Notes: generated by a model not told the origin, from the sequence alone. Counted from the stretch's first letter, positions 1 to 6,832 are shown. The stretch: DNA of 9,163 nt from Vulcanimicrobiia bacterium (GCA_024281135.1 JAMXLG010000017.1:1-9163), one strand, 5' to 3'. Numbers and translations: made by a program.

Positions 1-2400
1 GATCCGCTGCTCGTCTCCGTTCGAAGCGGGGCACGCGTCTCGATGCCCGGCATGATGGATACGATCCTCAACCTTGGACTGAACGACGAAACGGTCGAGG
101 GACTCGTAGCGCGTACCAACAACGAGCGCTTTGCGTGGGATGCGTATCGGCGCTTCATCATGATGTTCTCGACCGTTGTGCTCGGGATCGCAAAAGAAGC
201 GTTCGAAGACCTCATCGAGGAGCGAAAACATCAACTCGGCGTTGCGAACGATCCGGACATTGACGCGGCGTCCTGGAAAGAACTCGTCGCACAGTTCAAA
301 GACGTCGTTCGCGAATGTGCGAAGCGCGAATTCCCGCAAGATGTTGAAGAACAACTGCATTTGGCAATCGAGGCCGTCTTCGACTCGTGGAATTCAAAGC
401 GCGCAATCGATTATCGCCGCTTCAACAAGATCCCTGATGACTGGGGCACGGCGGTCAGTGTCGTGCAGATGGTCTTCGGCAACATGGGCGACGACTCAGG
501 CACCGGCGTAGCATTTACGCGCGACCCGAATACGGGCGAAAACGTGCTTTTCGGCGAGTACCTCACCAACGCGCAAGGTGAAGACGTGGTGGCCGGTATT
601 CGTACGCCGCAGAAAATTGCCGACTTAGCGCGCACGCAACCGGATATCTACCGCCAGTTCCAAGAGATCGCGCGGCGTCTCGAAGAGCACTACAAAGAGA
701 TGCAGGATCTCGAGTTTACCGTCGAGCGCGGCAAGCTCTACATGCTGCAGAACCGCACTGGCAAACGCTCCGCCGAAGCCGCGGTCAAGATCGCGCTCGA
801 TATGGTCAACGAGGGGTTGATCGATAAAAAGACGGCGGTCGCGCGCGTCGACGCGAAAGCGCTCGACCAGTTGTTCCACGCACGCATCGATCCGAAGCAA
901 CAGTTCGACGCTGCCTGCAAGGGTCTCAATGCCTCACCGGGCGCCGCAACGGGGCAGATTGTCTTCACAGCGGATGATGCCGTCGCTTGGAAAGAACGCG
1001 GACTCGACACGATTCTCGTGCGCGTCGAAACGACGCCCGACGACGTGCACGGCATGATCGCGGCACAAGGCGTGCTTACGGCTAAAGGCGGCGCGACCTC
1101 GCATGCCGCGGTCGTCGCGCGGGGTATGGGGAAACCGTGCGTCGCCGGATGCGAAGCACTTCAAATCGACCGCCGCAACAAGATCGCGATGATCGGCGAT
1201 GTCAGCTTGAAAGAGGGGGATTGGCTCACGATCGATGGCACGACTGGACGCGTGATCATCGGAAAGCTCGAGCTGATCGATGCGCCGACGACACTGCCCG
1301 ATTGGCTCTCGACGTTCCTTTCATGGGCCGACGAAACGCGGCGCATGGAGGTGTGGGCGAACGCCGATACACCGGAAGACGCGCGTAAGGCCCGACAACT
1401 TGGCGCGCAGGGTATCGGTCTCTGCCGGACCGAGCACATGTTCATGCAGCAAGATCGGCTCCCGATCGTGCAGCAGATGATTCTTGCGAATACGCCCGAC
1501 GCGCGCGCGGAAGCACTCGAGAAACTGTTGCCTTTCCAGCGCGAGGACTTCGTCGGAATCCTCGAAGCGATGGCCGGTTATCCGGTGACGATCCGGTTAT
1601 TGGATCCACCGCTCCACGAATTTCTACCGTCACTCGAGCAGTTGTTGGTGCAGACGACGGAGCTCCGCGTGCGTGAAGGTACCGATTCTCCGGAATTCAA
1701 AGCAAAAGATGCGATGCTCAAGCGCGTGCAGCAGTTGCACGAGCAGAACCCGATGCTCGGCTTACGGGTGTGCCGCCTCGGTATCGTCTACCCGGAGATT
1801 TACGCGATGCAGGTGCGCGCGATCTTCGAAGCAGCGTGCGAGCTGAAGAAGCGCGGCGTCGATGCACGGCCGGAAGTGATGATTCCCGGGGTCGGGACCA
1901 AGGAAGAGATGCGCGCAACGTACGGAGCCGCGAAGGCTGTGGCCGATGATGTACTCAGCGCGAACGACGTTACGCTGAACTATCACATCGGAACGATGGT
2001 CGAACTTCCGCGCGCGTGCATCGTTGCCGATGAGCTGGCGGAAATCGCCGAATTCTTCTCGTTCGGCACGAACGACCTTACGCAAACGACTTACGGCTAC
2101 AGCCGCGACGACGCGGAAGCAACGTTCATTCCTGCCTATCTCGATAAAAAGATCCTTAAGGACGATCCATTCCAGGTGCTCGATCGTCGTGGTGTTGGTT
2201 CGTTAATGCGCGAAGCCGTGCAGCTTGGACGGGGAACGCGCGACGGTCTGAAGATAGGCATCTGCGGCGAACACGGCGGTGAGCCGAGCAGCGTCGCATT
2301 CTGCGATCAGCTCGAACTCGACTACGTCTCGTGTTCACCGTATCGCGTTCCCATCGCACGGCTCGCCGCTGCACAAGCGACACTTGGCGCGCTAACGTAG
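1..2400 (+). CDS. ppdK: Pyruvate, phosphate dikinase (5' end outside the window)
   Basis: This enzyme interconverts pyruvate, ATP and phosphate with phosphoenolpyruvate, AMP and pyrophosphate in cytoplasmic carbon metabolism. The reading frame is open from base 1 and already reads DPLLVSVRSGARVSMPGMMD, a conserved PPDK N-terminal segment, so the ATG at 43 is internal. Counting from base 1, 799 residues are present. The ATP-grasp part ends near LQNRTGKR (about 247-254). The swivelling phosphohistidine domain has GGATSHAAVV with the catalytic His at 368. The PEP/pyruvate barrel has LCRTEH (Arg476), TIRLLDPP (Arg532), FFSFGTNDLTQ and GICGEHGGEP with the catalytic Cys at 755. Compared with the roughly 874-residue clostridial enzyme, about 85 residues are missing upstream, and the barrel is about nine residues shorter between Arg532 and Cys755. 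All expected catalytic residues are visible, so the gene looks functional. Its 3' end overlaps the convergent DoxX gene. No intrinsic terminator is evident just after the stop. Confidence 0.97.
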   Translation, partial: DPLLVSVRSGARVSMPGMMDTILNLGLNDETVEGLVARTNNERFAWDAYRRFIMMFSTVVLGIAKEAFEDLIEERKHQLGVANDPDIDAASWKELVAQFKDVVRECAKREFPQDVEEQLHLAIEAVFDSWNSKRAIDYRRFNKIPDDWGTAVSVVQMVFGNMGDDSGTGVAFTRDPNTGENVLFGEYLTNAQGEDVVAGIRTPQKIADLARTQPDIYRQFQEIARRLEEHYKEMQDLEFTVERGKLYMLQNRTGKRSAEAAVKIALDMVNEGLIDKKTAVARVDAKALDQLFHARIDPKQQFDAACKGLNASPGAATGQIVFTADDAVAWKERGLDTILVRVETTPDDVHGMIAAQGVLTAKGGATSHAAVVARGMGKPCVAGCEALQIDRRNKIAMIGDVSLKEGDWLTIDGTTGRVIIGKLELIDAPTTLPDWLSTFLSWADETRRMEVWANADTPEDARKARQLGAQGIGLCRTEHMFMQQDRLPIVQQMILANTPDARAEALEKLLPFQREDFVGILEAMAGYPVTIRLLDPPLHEFLPSLEQLLVQTTELRVREGTDSPEFKAKDAMLKRVQQLHEQNPMLGLRVCRLGIVYPEIYAMQVRAIFEAACELKKRGVDARPEVMIPGVGTKEEMRATYGAAKAVADDVLSANDVTLNYHIGTMVELPRACIVADELAEIAEFFSFGTNDLTQTTYGYSRDDAEATFIPAYLDKKILKDDPFQVLDRRGVGSLMREAVQLGRGTRDGLKIGICGEHGGEPSSVAFCDQLELDYVSCSPYRVPIARLAAAQATLGALT

Positions 2401-2861
2401 CGTTTCCGTAAGAAGCTGTCGATTGAGAGCGGTCCTGCGCCAAGCATAACGAGCACTACGAGGGCGGCGACGTAAAGAAGGTCCAGCTCATAGCCTGGTG
2501 GTCCAAACTGCGCGCCGGACGCTGTGGCCGCCAAAAGCTTGATCGAGCTAAAACCATACCGTAAATGGACCGTCGCCGCCGCAACCAGCACAACGGCAGC
2601 CATCGGCGCGGCGGCGATCGTTACGAACGCGCCGAGAAGAACGGCGAGCCCGCCGAAGATCTCGACACCGATCGTAAGACGTGCCATCACGTCTGCTGCA
2701 GGGACGCCGATGGAATTTAGGATGCCGGCGAAGTGATTCGGACCGGCGGCGAGCTTTGAGAAGCCATGCTGCATGAACCCGTACCCGATAATGAGACGGA
2801 GCGGAAGCGGCGCCCAAGCGGCAACGGATGGCGGCATTCGGAAAAGGATGAGGTTCAGCAT
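2322..2861 (-). CDS. DoxX family integral membrane protein
   Basis: The 179-residue product starting at the ATG at 2861 is a small multi-helix membrane protein. The DoxX hallmark is near the N-terminus: PLRLIIGYGFMQHGFSKL, followed by a loop with GPNHFAGILNSIGVP. Hydrophobic helices follow around LTIGVEIFGGLAVLLGAF, TIAAAPMAAVVLVAAATV and LLYVAALVVLVMLGAGPLSID, giving four predicted membrane segments. DoxX proteins are linked to quinone or thiosulfate redox chemistry or oxidative stress in some bacteria, but most members have no defined role. The frame stays open upstream to a TTG at 2957 with another ATG at 2891; 2861 (or 2837) fits the family length best. No start has a clear ribosome binding site. 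The last 25 or so residues, after the final helix, are encoded antisense to the 3' end of ppdK, a 79-bp convergent overlap. Family assignment is good, start uncertain, substrate unknown. Confidence 0.85.
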   Translation of the reverse strand: MLNLILFRMPPSVAAWAPLPLRLIIGYGFMQHGFSKLAAGPNHFAGILNSIGVPAADVMARLTIGVEIFGGLAVLLGAFVTIAAAPMAAVVLVAAATVHLRYGFSSIKLLAATASGAQFGPPGYELDLLYVAALVVLVMLGAGPLSIDSFLRKRYVSAPSVACAAASRAMGTRYGEHET

Positions 2862-2882
2862 TTGTGAGTTGTACGCCGGCCC

Positions 2883-2894
2883 CCGATGCATCGG
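2883..2894. repeat. 12-bp perfect palindrome upstream of the DoxX gene
   Basis: CCGATGCATCGG is a perfect 12-bp palindrome about 20 bp upstream of the chosen doxX start. It contains the alternative ATG at 2891. It could be a dimeric regulator site or an RNA hairpin in the doxX leader. A 12-bp palindrome is only modest evidence. Confidence 0.35.
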
Positions 2895-2919
2895 ATGATA
2901 CTTAAAGCGGCGTGAGAAT

Positions 2920-2952
2920 CGTCCGGTTCCGGCAAGTGCGAGGAACCGGGCG
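2920..2952. repeat. Spaced inverted repeat in the divergent intergenic region
   Basis: The 8-bp arms CCGGTTCC (2923-2930) and GGAACCGG (2942-2949) are perfect inverted copies separated by 11 bp. After one T/G mismatch the pairing extends two more bases on each side (CG at 2920-2921 with CG at 2951-2952). It lies in the only long gap between two divergent genes, where an operator for both would be placed. There is no T-run after it, so a terminator is unlikely. GGAAC also resembles the -35 of ECF sigma promoters, but I could not pair it with a convincing -10 on either strand. Confidence 0.5.
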
Positions 2953-2993
2953 TTCAATGCTGTGCGTTGCTCGATTGCACACTAGTGTCACAT

Positions 2994-2998
2994 GGAGG
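2994..2998 (+). promoter_or_regulatory. Shine-Dalgarno site deciding the start at 3009
   Basis: GGAGG ends ten bases before the ATG at 3009. This supports that start over the in-frame upstream codon at 2967, which has no such motif and would place extra residues ahead of the signal peptide. Confidence 0.75.
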
Positions 2999-3008
2999 CA
3001 ACGCATTT

Positions 3009-3518
3009 ATGAATCTATCCATTCGTTTCAGTGTCAGCGCGCTCGCCCTTCTTGCCGGACTCGCGATGGGCGCTCCCGCGCAAGCGCGCACGGACTGCGC
3101 CAGCAACGCGAATCTAGCGCATGTCCACCGCCGTCTCGACGGCGCGATCGACCAATTGCAACACGACCAACGCGACTATGGCGGCCACCGCGTCGACGCC
3201 ATCAACGATCTTCAAAACGCTCGCGCGCAACTCGTCGAAGCCGAACGATGGGCGGTTAACTACGATCGTGAAAATCCGGCCTGCGCACGCGCTTACGGCC
3301 CGACGGGTGGCAGCGACGTAAATTGGGGACTCCGCGGTCAAGGCGGCAGCAATCGCGACGTTTGGGCCGTGCGCAGTTGGGTCGAGAACATGATCGATCA
3401 ACTCCAACGCGACCAACGCGACTACGACGGCCACCGCGTCGCCGCGATCAACGCGATGCAAGCGGCGCGCACCCAACTCGAGGACGCCGAACAATACGCA
3501 AAGTCAAGGGGATACTAA
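3009..3518 (+). CDS. Secreted helical protein with internally duplicated DYGGHR repeat
   Basis: I do not recognise a named family. The 169-residue product starts with a clean Sec signal peptide: a short basic N-region (MNLSIR), a hydrophobic core (SALALLAGLAMG) and an APAQA cleavage site near residue 26. The mature part has two copies of one helical unit, at about 47-82 and 129-164, with 25 of 36 identical residues. Each reads IDQLQ, then DQRDY, a GHRV turn, and AIN plus a Gln/Ala-rich helix, so each probably forms a helical hairpin. A Gly-rich linker (GPTGGSDVNWGLRGQGGS) joins them. Small periplasmic proteins with a GGHR turn between two amphipathic helices are common in soil and aquatic bacteria, but their function is unknown. 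Cys30 and Cys92 could form a disulphide. The gene diverges from doxX and ends just before a terminator-bearing repeat. Real gene: high confidence. Function: unknown. Confidence 0.88.
   Translation: MNLSIRFSVSALALLAGLAMGAPAQARTDCASNANLAHVHRRLDGAIDQLQHDQRDYGGHRVDAINDLQNARAQLVEAERWAVNYDRENPACARAYGPTGGSDVNWGLRGQGGSNRDVWAVRSWVENMIDQLQRDQRDYDGHRVAAINAMQAARTQLEDAEQYAKSRGY
3147..3500 (+). repeat. Tandem coding duplication inside the secreted protein gene
   Basis: Units at 3147-3254 and 3393-3500 are 108 bp each, start 246 bp apart and remain clearly alike at DNA level. For example CGACCAACGCGACTA occurs in both, as does CGGCCACCGCGTCG. Retained DNA similarity points to a fairly recent intragenic duplication or to homogenisation between the units. 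Confidence 0.8.
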
Positions 3519-3522
3519 CCAC

Positions 3523-3652
3523 GTGTCATCCTGAGCGTAGGTGCGAAGCACCGAAGTCGAAGGATCGCATCGAACAAAGCCCGGCGAGATCTCGTCGGGC
3601 TTTTGAGCTCAGGCGATCCTTCGACTGCGCTGCGCTTCGCTCAGGATGACAT
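3523..3652. repeat. Compound inverted-repeat element, copy 1
   Basis: The outer arms are inverted copies. TGTCATCCTGAGC (3524-3536) pairs with GCTCAGGATGACA (3639-3651), and inside them AGTCGAAGGATCGC pairs with GCGATCCTTCGACT. Between these boxes the arms differ: the left carries a small extra hairpin (GGTGCGAAGCACC) and the right a GCGCTGCGCTTC stretch. A terminator hairpin occupies the centre (3576-3604). The element fills the gap between two convergent genes, and its right end supplies the stop codon of the HD gene. It has no coding capacity and no transposase nearby. Arms of this TCATCCTGAG...GAAGGATC type occur as dispersed repeats in many environmental bacterial genomes, to my knowledge. 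Confidence 0.85.
3576..3604. terminator. Bidirectional intrinsic terminator inside repeat copy 1
   Basis: AAAGCCCGGCGAGA is followed directly by TCTCGTCGGGCTTTT. This gives a GC-rich stem of about 12 bp with one G/U pair and a GATC loop, followed by TTTT on the plus strand and TTT on the minus strand. It lies between genes ending at 3518 (+) and 3641 (-), so it can stop transcription from both. Confidence 0.85.
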
Positions 3653-4861
3653 GTCGAGTGACGAGATGATTTCGCCGCACAGACGGCGTGCTTCGCGAAC
3701 GTCGGCGCTGTCGCGTCGTACGAAGAGCTTGCGCCAATAGGCTTTGCCGCTGAGTTTTGCGATCAAGTCCGAGGCTTCACGTGCGTCGACCAGCCCCGAG
3801 GCGGTCTCTACCCAGACCGTTTGGCGGCGTTCGTCGGCTCCAAGCGGCAGGCGGTGTAGCACCTGTGACTGTTCGTCGGCCCACACCGTAGCGTCGCCAA
3901 AACGCTCGCGCAGTGCAGTTGCACATTTTTCGTAGGCCCGAAGATCCGATTCGGCGTTGAATTCGGCTGCGAGTGCGTAGATCCGAATCCGTTCGCGCAA
4001 TGCACGCGCGGACTCACTTGGACGATCGCGCAACTCGTTGAGCACGCGAAAGTCGTCCCAGCGTAAAAACTCGTCGATGGGATCGAGTGCGTGCGGGTCG
4101 GGCCACAACTCTCGCAGCACGTCTTGGAGAATCCGCTCGAACATGCGCGTCGTGTGATGGAAGTAGATCGACGCGAACATCATATACCGCGCGACGACGA
4201 ACGACTCGAGTGCGACGACGCCACGATGATCGATGCCGACGACTAATTGTCCAGCGCGCTCGAACAGACGCAACGACGAGACGAGTTGATCGGCGTCGAA
4301 CCGCCCGCTCGTGACGCCGGTGAAGTACGCATCGCGCTGGAGATAATCCATCCGGTCGGCATCGAGATTCGGACCGCTCACGAGTTCGCAGAGAGCCGGA
4401 TACCGGCAGGCTCGATCGCCGGCGATCAGCGCGAGCACGTCAGCCGGATCGATCTCGAGCGCTTCGATTCCCGCGCGCATATCGGAAAGCTCGAGGAGCT
4501 CTCGCGTGCGCGACTCGTGCATGACGCCGAGCACTGCTTCGCACGCGTGGCTGAAGGGACCGTGCCCGATGTCGTGCAGCAGCAACGCGCAGCGAACGAG
4601 CCGGCGCTGATATGCGCGGTCCGCGTCATTTGTAAAGAATTGCGGCCCGTGGCGAGCAAGCTCATCGAACGCCCGCGTTCCCATCGCAAGCGCACCCAGG
4701 GCGTGTGTAAAGCGCGAGTGTTCGGCCGACGGAAATGCGAAATAGGCGAGGCCGAGTTGCCGCAGCCTGCGCAAGCGCTGCATCGCGGGCACATCGAGTA
4801 GCCGCGCCTCGGCCGCATCGAGTTCGATGAAGTGATGAACCGGATCGAATATTCGCTTCAA
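3641..4861 (-). CDS. HD-domain phosphohydrolase (YwfO/SAMHD1-like, probable dNTP or nucleotide hydrolase)
   Basis: The 406-residue protein opens with KRIFDPVHHFIELD, RLRRLRQLGLAYFAFPSAEHSRFTHALG and the metal-binding core LLLHDIGHGPFSHACE. From the TTG at 4861, His48 and His53 are in the first motif, His96-Asp97 form the HD pair, and His100, His105 and Glu108 follow. NLDADRMDYLQRDAYFTGV (Asp167, Asp169) supplies the distal metal ligand. This arrangement is typical of the COG1078 group, which includes Bacillus YwfO and a characterised Enterococcus dNTP triphosphohydrolase, and is distantly related to SAMHD1. A dNTP or related nucleotide is the likely substrate. The frame is open to an ATG at 5077 inside dnaG. 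Homology begins at the TTG at 4861; the GTG at 4912 would add 17 residues and is a real alternative, and neither has a good ribosome site. The final DMSS and stop lie inside the repeat element. It diverges from dnaG. Confidence 0.9.
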   Translation of the reverse strand: MKRIFDPVHHFIELDAAEARLLDVPAMQRLRRLRQLGLAYFAFPSAEHSRFTHALGALAMGTRAFDELARHGPQFFTNDADRAYQRRLVRCALLLHDIGHGPFSHACEAVLGVMHESRTRELLELSDMRAGIEALEIDPADVLALIAGDRACRYPALCELVSGPNLDADRMDYLQRDAYFTGVTSGRFDADQLVSSLRLFERAGQLVVGIDHRGVVALESFVVARYMMFASIYFHHTTRMFERILQDVLRELWPDPHALDPIDEFLRWDDFRVLNELRDRPSESARALRERIRIYALAAEFNAESDLRAYEKCATALRERFGDATVWADEQSQVLHRLPLGADERRQTVWVETASGLVDAREASDLIAKLSGKAYWRKLFVRRDSADVREARRLCGEIISSLDMSS

Positions 4862-4867
4862 CTCGTG

Positions 4868-4885
4868 CCCGGATTCGGCGCCGGG
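4868..4885. repeat. Short hairpin in the HD/dnaG divergent gap
   Basis: CCCGG (4868-4872) pairs with CCGGG (4881-4885) across an 8-base loop containing GGCGC. It is the only structure I see in the 60-bp gap between the chosen HD start and dnaG. I found no convincing -35/-10 pair there. It may be chance in GC-rich DNA. Confidence 0.25.
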
Positions 4886-4921
4886 ATTCCTGAGCCTGGC
4901 GCGAAACTTCACGGTAAGGCC

Positions 4922-6748
4922 ATGCCTCGTTTCGATCAGGGCGTCATTCGCGAGGTTCACTCGCGGATCGATATCGCAACATTCATTGGACAGTACGTTC
5001 CGCTCAAGAAGCGCGGGCGCGACCTCGTTGGGCTCTGCCCGTTCCACGGCGAGAAGACGCCTTCGTTCCACGTTCATCCCGAAGAAGGCTATTTCAAATG
5101 CTTCGGCTGCGGTGCGGCCGGCGACGTGATCGCGTTCGTGCAGAAGCTGGAAAACTTGCAGTTCCCCGACGCCGTTCGCCTTCTAGCGTCAAAGGCCGGC
5201 ATCGAATTAGAGGCCGAGGATCCGCGCGCTACCCGTGCACGTAACGAGCGCGAAGCAATCTATGAAGCGAACAAGATCGCCGTCGCCTATTTCGCGCGCA
5301 TGCTGAAAAGCGCCGAGGGAACGCAGGCGCGCGAGTACTGCGAACGCCGTGGTTTCGGCGAAGCAACGATCGAAAAATTTGCAATCGGCTATGCACCCGA
5401 GAGTTGGAACGGCTTAACCGACGAACTGCGTTCGCACAACGTCGATTTGCAGATCGCGGAGAAAGCGGGTCTCGTAAAGCAAGGCCAACGTGGATATTAC
5501 GATTTTTACCGCGATCGCTTAATGATTCCGACATATGCGACCACGGGAGAAGTCATCGCGTTCGGAGGGCGCGCCCTCGGCAACGACGAGCCGAAGTATC
5601 TGAACACGAGCACGACGCCCGTGTATACAAAGGGCGAGCATCTTTTCGCGCTCAACGCTGCGCGGCGTGCCGCACAAGCCGATCGCACGTTGATCGTCGT
5701 CGAGGGCTACCTCGACTGCATCGCGCTCCACCAGGCGGGATTCGAGAATGCCGTTGCGGCGCTCGGTACCTCGTTTACAGAAAAGCAGGCTGCCGAGCTT
5801 CGGAAGTATGCGGAGTATGTTTTTCTTTGTTTTGATGCTGACCAAGCGGGAAGCTCCGCCGCAACCAAAGCAGTCGATATTGCATCTAAAGTAATAGAGC
5901 ACACCGGCTCAGCCGTCCGGGTGGTCATGTTGCCCGAGGGTGAAGATCCCGACAGCTACGTGCGAACCCATGGCGCGGCCGGCTTTCAGGCTCTGCTGAA
6001 AACAGCCAAGCCCTCGATTGAATTCAAACTCGACCCGCAGATCGACCGTCTCAACACCGGATTCGAATCCCCGTCGGCGATCGCTCGGAAGGCCGAAGCT
6101 TTGATTCGCGAGTTAACTCCTCGTGAAGAATGGGACCGCTGGCGCGTGTACGTGGCCGGACGGTTGAAGGTGAACGTCGACGACCTTCGGAATAGCCGGT
6201 TCCTCGCGAACAGCGCCAATTTCGCGCCTCGAGCTTCAGGGCCGAGCGCGGCAGTTGGCAGCCGTCACGCCGCCGTTCATCACCGCGCTGCGGGGAGTGG
6301 ACGGTTGGAACCGCTCTCGTTCGAGCGCGAGGTCCTAAGCATCATTCTCGAAGATCCGCAACTTGCGTCCGAGTACGCCGATCGTATTCGGCCGGAGCGA
6401 TTTCGGAACGAGATTTACCAACGTACGTACGAACGTATCGTGCAGCTGGGGAATGGGTTGCGTGATACGGCGGACGTTTTTGCCGCGTTTGCGGACGACG
6501 GTGATGCAGTGGAGTTACTCGCATCACTCGGTCAGTCGGATCGTAGCAAGGCGGTGCGATATGGCGGCGATCGAGAGGAACGTAGAGTGCATCTCGAGCG
6601 CATCGCAGAGCGATTGAAGAGGGACGAGGAACAAGACCGGTACGCGTACCTGTCCCGCACCCTCGACGAATTGTTCGAAACAGGCAAACCCGTGCCGCGC
6701 GAGCTCATGGACGAGTTCGAGGCGGTGAAACTGAAGTTAAAGAAGTAA
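4922..6748 (+). CDS. dnaG: DNA primase DnaG
   Basis: DnaG makes the RNA primers for chromosome replication, working with the replicative helicase at the fork. The 608-residue product has all three primase parts. The N-terminal CHC2 zinc finger has ligands Cys39, His42, Cys60 and Cys63 (LCPFHGEKTPSF, FKCFGCGAAGD). The catalytic core has FYRDRLMIPTY, GEVIAFGGRALG and EPKYLN, followed by TOPRIM with VVEGYLD (Glu261, Asp265), ALGTSFT and CFDADQAG (Asp305, Asp307). After a low-complexity linker (about 435-460) comes a C-terminal helical domain (EREVLSIILEDPQLA onward) expected to bind DnaB helicase. The frame is open to an ATG at 4832, but the extra 30 residues have no resemblance to primase; family similarity begins at MPRFDQGVIREVHSRIDI, so 4922 is chosen. 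The Shine-Dalgarno is weak or too close (GGTAAGG two bases away). It is followed by rpoD after 84 bp, a widely conserved pairing. Confidence 0.97.
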   Translation: MPRFDQGVIREVHSRIDIATFIGQYVPLKKRGRDLVGLCPFHGEKTPSFHVHPEEGYFKCFGCGAAGDVIAFVQKLENLQFPDAVRLLASKAGIELEAEDPRATRARNEREAIYEANKIAVAYFARMLKSAEGTQAREYCERRGFGEATIEKFAIGYAPESWNGLTDELRSHNVDLQIAEKAGLVKQGQRGYYDFYRDRLMIPTYATTGEVIAFGGRALGNDEPKYLNTSTTPVYTKGEHLFALNAARRAAQADRTLIVVEGYLDCIALHQAGFENAVAALGTSFTEKQAAELRKYAEYVFLCFDADQAGSSAATKAVDIASKVIEHTGSAVRVVMLPEGEDPDSYVRTHGAAGFQALLKTAKPSIEFKLDPQIDRLNTGFESPSAIARKAEALIRELTPREEWDRWRVYVAGRLKVNVDDLRNSRFLANSANFAPRASGPSAAVGSRHAAVHHRAAGSGRLEPLSFEREVLSIILEDPQLASEYADRIRPERFRNEIYQRTYERIVQLGNGLRDTADVFAAFADDGDAVELLASLGQSDRSKAVRYGGDREERRVHLERIAERLKRDEEQDRYAYLSRTLDELFETGKPVPRELMDEFEAVKLKLKK

Positions 6749-6778
6749 ACGCAAATTCACGAGTCTAATGTAGAGCAG

Positions 6779-6794
6779 TCCCGGTTCTCCGGGA
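6779..6794. repeat. Hairpin in the dnaG-rpoD intergenic leader
   Basis: TCCCGG-TTCT-CCGGGA forms a 6-bp stem with a four-base loop, 39 bp before the rpoD ATG. No T-run follows, so it is not an intrinsic terminator. It could be an mRNA processing or stability structure, or the remnant of a small dispersed palindromic repeat. The 84-bp gap has no convincing sigma-70 promoter. Confidence 0.5.
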
Positions 6795-6810
6795 ATGACC
6801 AAATTTCGAG

Positions 6811-6821
6811 AAAGGGGGTGA
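6811..6821 (+). promoter_or_regulatory. Strong Shine-Dalgarno that decides the rpoD start
   Basis: AAAGGGGGTGA differs by one base from the anti-Shine-Dalgarno complement AAAGGAGGTGA. The in-frame GTG at 6818 is part of this motif and so cannot be the start it serves. The ATG at 6833, 11 bases after the motif, is therefore preferred. This is the best ribosome site in the window. Confidence 0.75.
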
Positions 6822-6832
6822 CGTCGAAGAGT

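Noticed and set aside
2891..2957. Upstream starts for the DoxX protein (ATG 2891, TTG 2957)
   Set aside because: They add residues not typical of the family, have no ribosome site, and run into the inverted repeats that look regulatory.
3523..3652. CRISPR array or classical insertion sequence at the repeats
   Set aside because: There are no regularly spaced direct repeats with spacers, no transposase gene and no obvious target-site duplication.
4247..4801. 184-codon open frame on the plus strand opposite the HD gene
   Set aside because: It is antisense to the conserved HD motif region and its composition is a by-product of GC-rich codon bias.
4832..4921. 30-residue N-terminal extension of DnaG
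   Set aside because: The frame is open, but the added residues do not resemble primase N-termini, and family similarity begins at the ATG at 4922.
4862..5077. Longer HD protein starting at the ATG at 5077
   Set aside because: It would overlap about 150 bp of conserved dnaG zinc-finger coding sequence, and the added residues are not part of the HD family.
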